This document shows positions 14,501-14,803 of a DNA stretch of 14,803 nucleotides, one piece after another. The notes below the pieces were generated by a model that made no database searches, was not told where the DNA came from, and saw only the letters and a program-made list of their open reading frames with translations. Source of the DNA: JAOUEE01 sp051011595 (GTDB lineage: Bacteria > Actinomycetota > Acidimicrobiia > Acidimicrobiales > SHLQ01); the NCBI GenBank assembly GCA_051011595.1, contig JBPCTQ010000232.1:1-14803 (forward strand), written 5' to 3'. Position 1 is the first letter of the stretch. The number at the start of each line of letters is the position of its first letter. Made by a program: the position numbers and the translations under genes.

Positions 14501-14803
14501 CGGATCGAGCGACGGACCGATGGTGATGCGGTCCCGCGTCGCGCTGGCGAAGGGGCCGTCGGGGTAGGGCTCGACGAGCTGGGCGCCGATGCCGAGCGAC
14601 TCGGCGGTCTGATCGACAGTGTTCACCGCATACAACGACTCGGTGACCACCACGTAGAGGGTGCCGTCGTCGCCCCAGGCCAGGTCCCGGACGTCGGGGG
14701 CGTCGTCGAGTTGAGGCGGGATGGTGATCTCGGTGATGGCGCTGATGGTGCCGTCGGACTGCATCTGGCCGGTGTGGAGCGTGCAGGCGGTGGCCTCACA
14801 CCG
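11579..14803 (-). CDS. large modular beta-propeller protein, C-terminal part (5' end outside window)
   Basis: 1074 codons are visible and the frame runs off the window. An ATG at 14764 is internal, because the 13 codons before it align with a later repeat. Numbering from that Met, the protein has tandem modules of about 320 residues starting at a C-x4-C motif (just before Met1, then Cys307/Cys312), with a degenerate third starting at Cys631. Each holds PD40/TolB-like strands such as F-S-P-D-G-T-A-L (184-191 and 504-511) and L-x-W-A-P (141-145 and 460-464). A Thr/Pro linker (about 870-900) leads to a compact C-terminal domain (about 910-1059) with R-W-L-W-P at 997-1001. The repeats and linkers suggest secretion or surface location; the signal peptide would lie outside. 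The function is unknown. Its stop is one base from the convergent ligase stop. Confidence 0.85.
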   Translation of the reverse strand, partial: RCEATACTLHTGQMQSDGTISAITEITIPPQLDDAPDVRDLAWGDDGTLYVVVTESLYAVNTVDQTAESLGIGAQLVEPYPDGPFASATRDRITIGPSLDPLLERPGTSAVAVADDGERLGVVADAGNGSLVAILEADDGAVATAAATSAPGGLAWAPNGRTLFYWGEAGTGFLTTGESEGSASGSSEFDRTTAARFSPDGTALAYSTGDTGPTATVAIFAEQTVAAVTPAVDFTRITSRTELGLGAVAGWTLDGSGVLVVTDAPGDQLGAEGESLLTVWVRPLDGSDAYPAFDDDRTIETGGADFAFGRNGDIAWAEWCDGVTCRIALGQQQANGTIAAITEIPVPDTGGEPPVITDLEWGANGTLYFAMNGTAYMVNIVDQVAESLGGENVRLLTPTVDGFSTIQDGSDLTGSFGDEDTVSIEVGPLSWSGTGLGQATATTTAATTTEIDVVPVGRYDGGSSTTTGTVNGLTWAPAGDTVVWYGGDGLGAFTVQADGASESILLPRGSLVLDATFSPDGTALAITTLDEGIPDGAVLFFGAIASPSSPAAPIPVPVGLIDGMVMGLLDDNNALVLRDDFEATEAFCNGDGPAQSLWQVPLDQSEPTLLALDQSEPTLLAPGLAGPALYYRSPGDRLAYISGCDVFDTLSVEDLADDNNELLTVNVRDIPSTAGAVQGLQEVDWLDDNLLLLTGWVESGEGRAWRVQIETGAVEELVDLNGNAYTDVVDVAIGLQGELLLVGTDYFASVDDPTPLDGEAVGGLSMNGPIAYNRPGELWRLGLDEPYADFEAGNLFVSRDGSHVVALEQDQDGLRLLEIELEGTFLTENRSWPVVDADGGRGFFTTDSARFVYSARVENSRGGDADGFEVRMLDFGAGAGPESVPTESEQAPTTAVTAPPATAIPAAAGPTGTCTPQTPPPLGSDDTSIPAAVFDTQQAIAIAAATCDYTTLAEIAGDDIFLGFQLAPGTDPLTYWTENDAQFEGSFAESYVDVITGRTAPVVGEDGATRWLWPAVAAYDSVEEIPADVLADHLAHTGITQEVFEIDWDLLGIYPLLTISIHEDGTWVAAAPAE
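12875..14803 (-). repeat. two tandem coding modules of about 320 codons in the propeller protein
   Basis: At protein level, C-x4-C, then G-Q and a D/N-G-T-I-x-A-I-T-E-I segment recur with a period of 318 residues (first copy just inside the right edge, second from about 13846). They are followed in both copies by L-x-W-G-x-x-G-T-L-Y, V-D-Q-x-A-E-S-L-G and F-S-P-D-G-T-A-L-A. A third, strongly diverged copy appears to begin near 12874. DNA identity between copies is low by eye, so the duplication is old. Confidence 0.75.
12941..13000 (-). repeat. exact 30-bp tandem duplication inside the propeller gene
   Basis: Positions 12941-12970 and 12971-13000 are identical over 30 bases. The unit is ten codons long and keeps the frame, giving D-Q-S-E-P-T-L-L-A-L followed by D-Q-S-E-P-T-L-L-A-P. 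No base change has accumulated, so the duplication is recent, probably from replication slippage. Confidence 0.97.

Noticed and set aside
14762..14764. ATG as the start of the propeller protein
   Set aside because: The 13 codons before it (including C-x4-C and G-Q) align with the later repeat at residues 306-318, so this ATG is internal and the gene continues beyond the window.

Overview
This is high-GC DNA with densely packed genes and GTG starts. Pro/Thr-rich extracytoplasmic linkers recur in several proteins, and the gene set (FadD-like ligases, an APH/ACAD10-like kinase fused to DUF6285, an MMPL/HAE3-type RND protein) is typical of Actinomycetota. My best inference is a member of the class Acidimicrobiia or a close relative; no rRNA or other marker gene is present to prove it. 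There are no tRNAs, rRNAs, CRISPR arrays, insertion sequences or phage genes. No gene-free stretch exceeds about 160 bases.

Layout, right to left along the minus strand. The right end (11579 to beyond 14803) is the C-terminal 1074 codons of a very large secreted or surface beta-propeller protein. It is built from tandem modules of about 320 residues plus a small C-terminal domain, and it carries an exact 30-bp tandem duplication. It converges with a plus-strand acyl-CoA synthetase (10024-11577), their stop codons separated by a single base. A 93-bp divergent promoter region separates the synthetase from a minus-strand RND/MMPL-family transporter (7003-9930). That transporter has an extra C-terminal membrane helix and a probably exported two-cysteine tail. 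Next comes a propeller-like lipoprotein (5647-6894) with its own putative promoter.

The left third (1-5484) looks like one operon: an ABC half-exporter (3688-5484), a serine beta-lactamase-fold hydrolase (2604-3671), a phosphotransferase-DUF6285 fusion (1249-2607), an alpha/beta hydrolase (74-1252), and the first codons of another gene, probably an AMP-dependent acyl-CoA ligase (1-47). The last three complete genes are linked by two 4-base GTGA start/stop overlaps, so translational coupling is likely.

Taken together, the window combines activation and hydrolysis of acyl or ester compounds (two ligases, two hydrolases, one ACAD10-like kinase) with export machinery (ABC and RND) and surface propeller proteins. 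An envelope-lipid or hydrophobic-substrate role is a reasonable inference, but no substrate can be read from the sequence. The most interesting non-coding signal is an identical 8-mer, GGTACCGT, placed exactly 6 nt before the ATG of two genes that start transcription units, with a near-identical copy 8 nt before a third. This suggests a leaderless promoter class.
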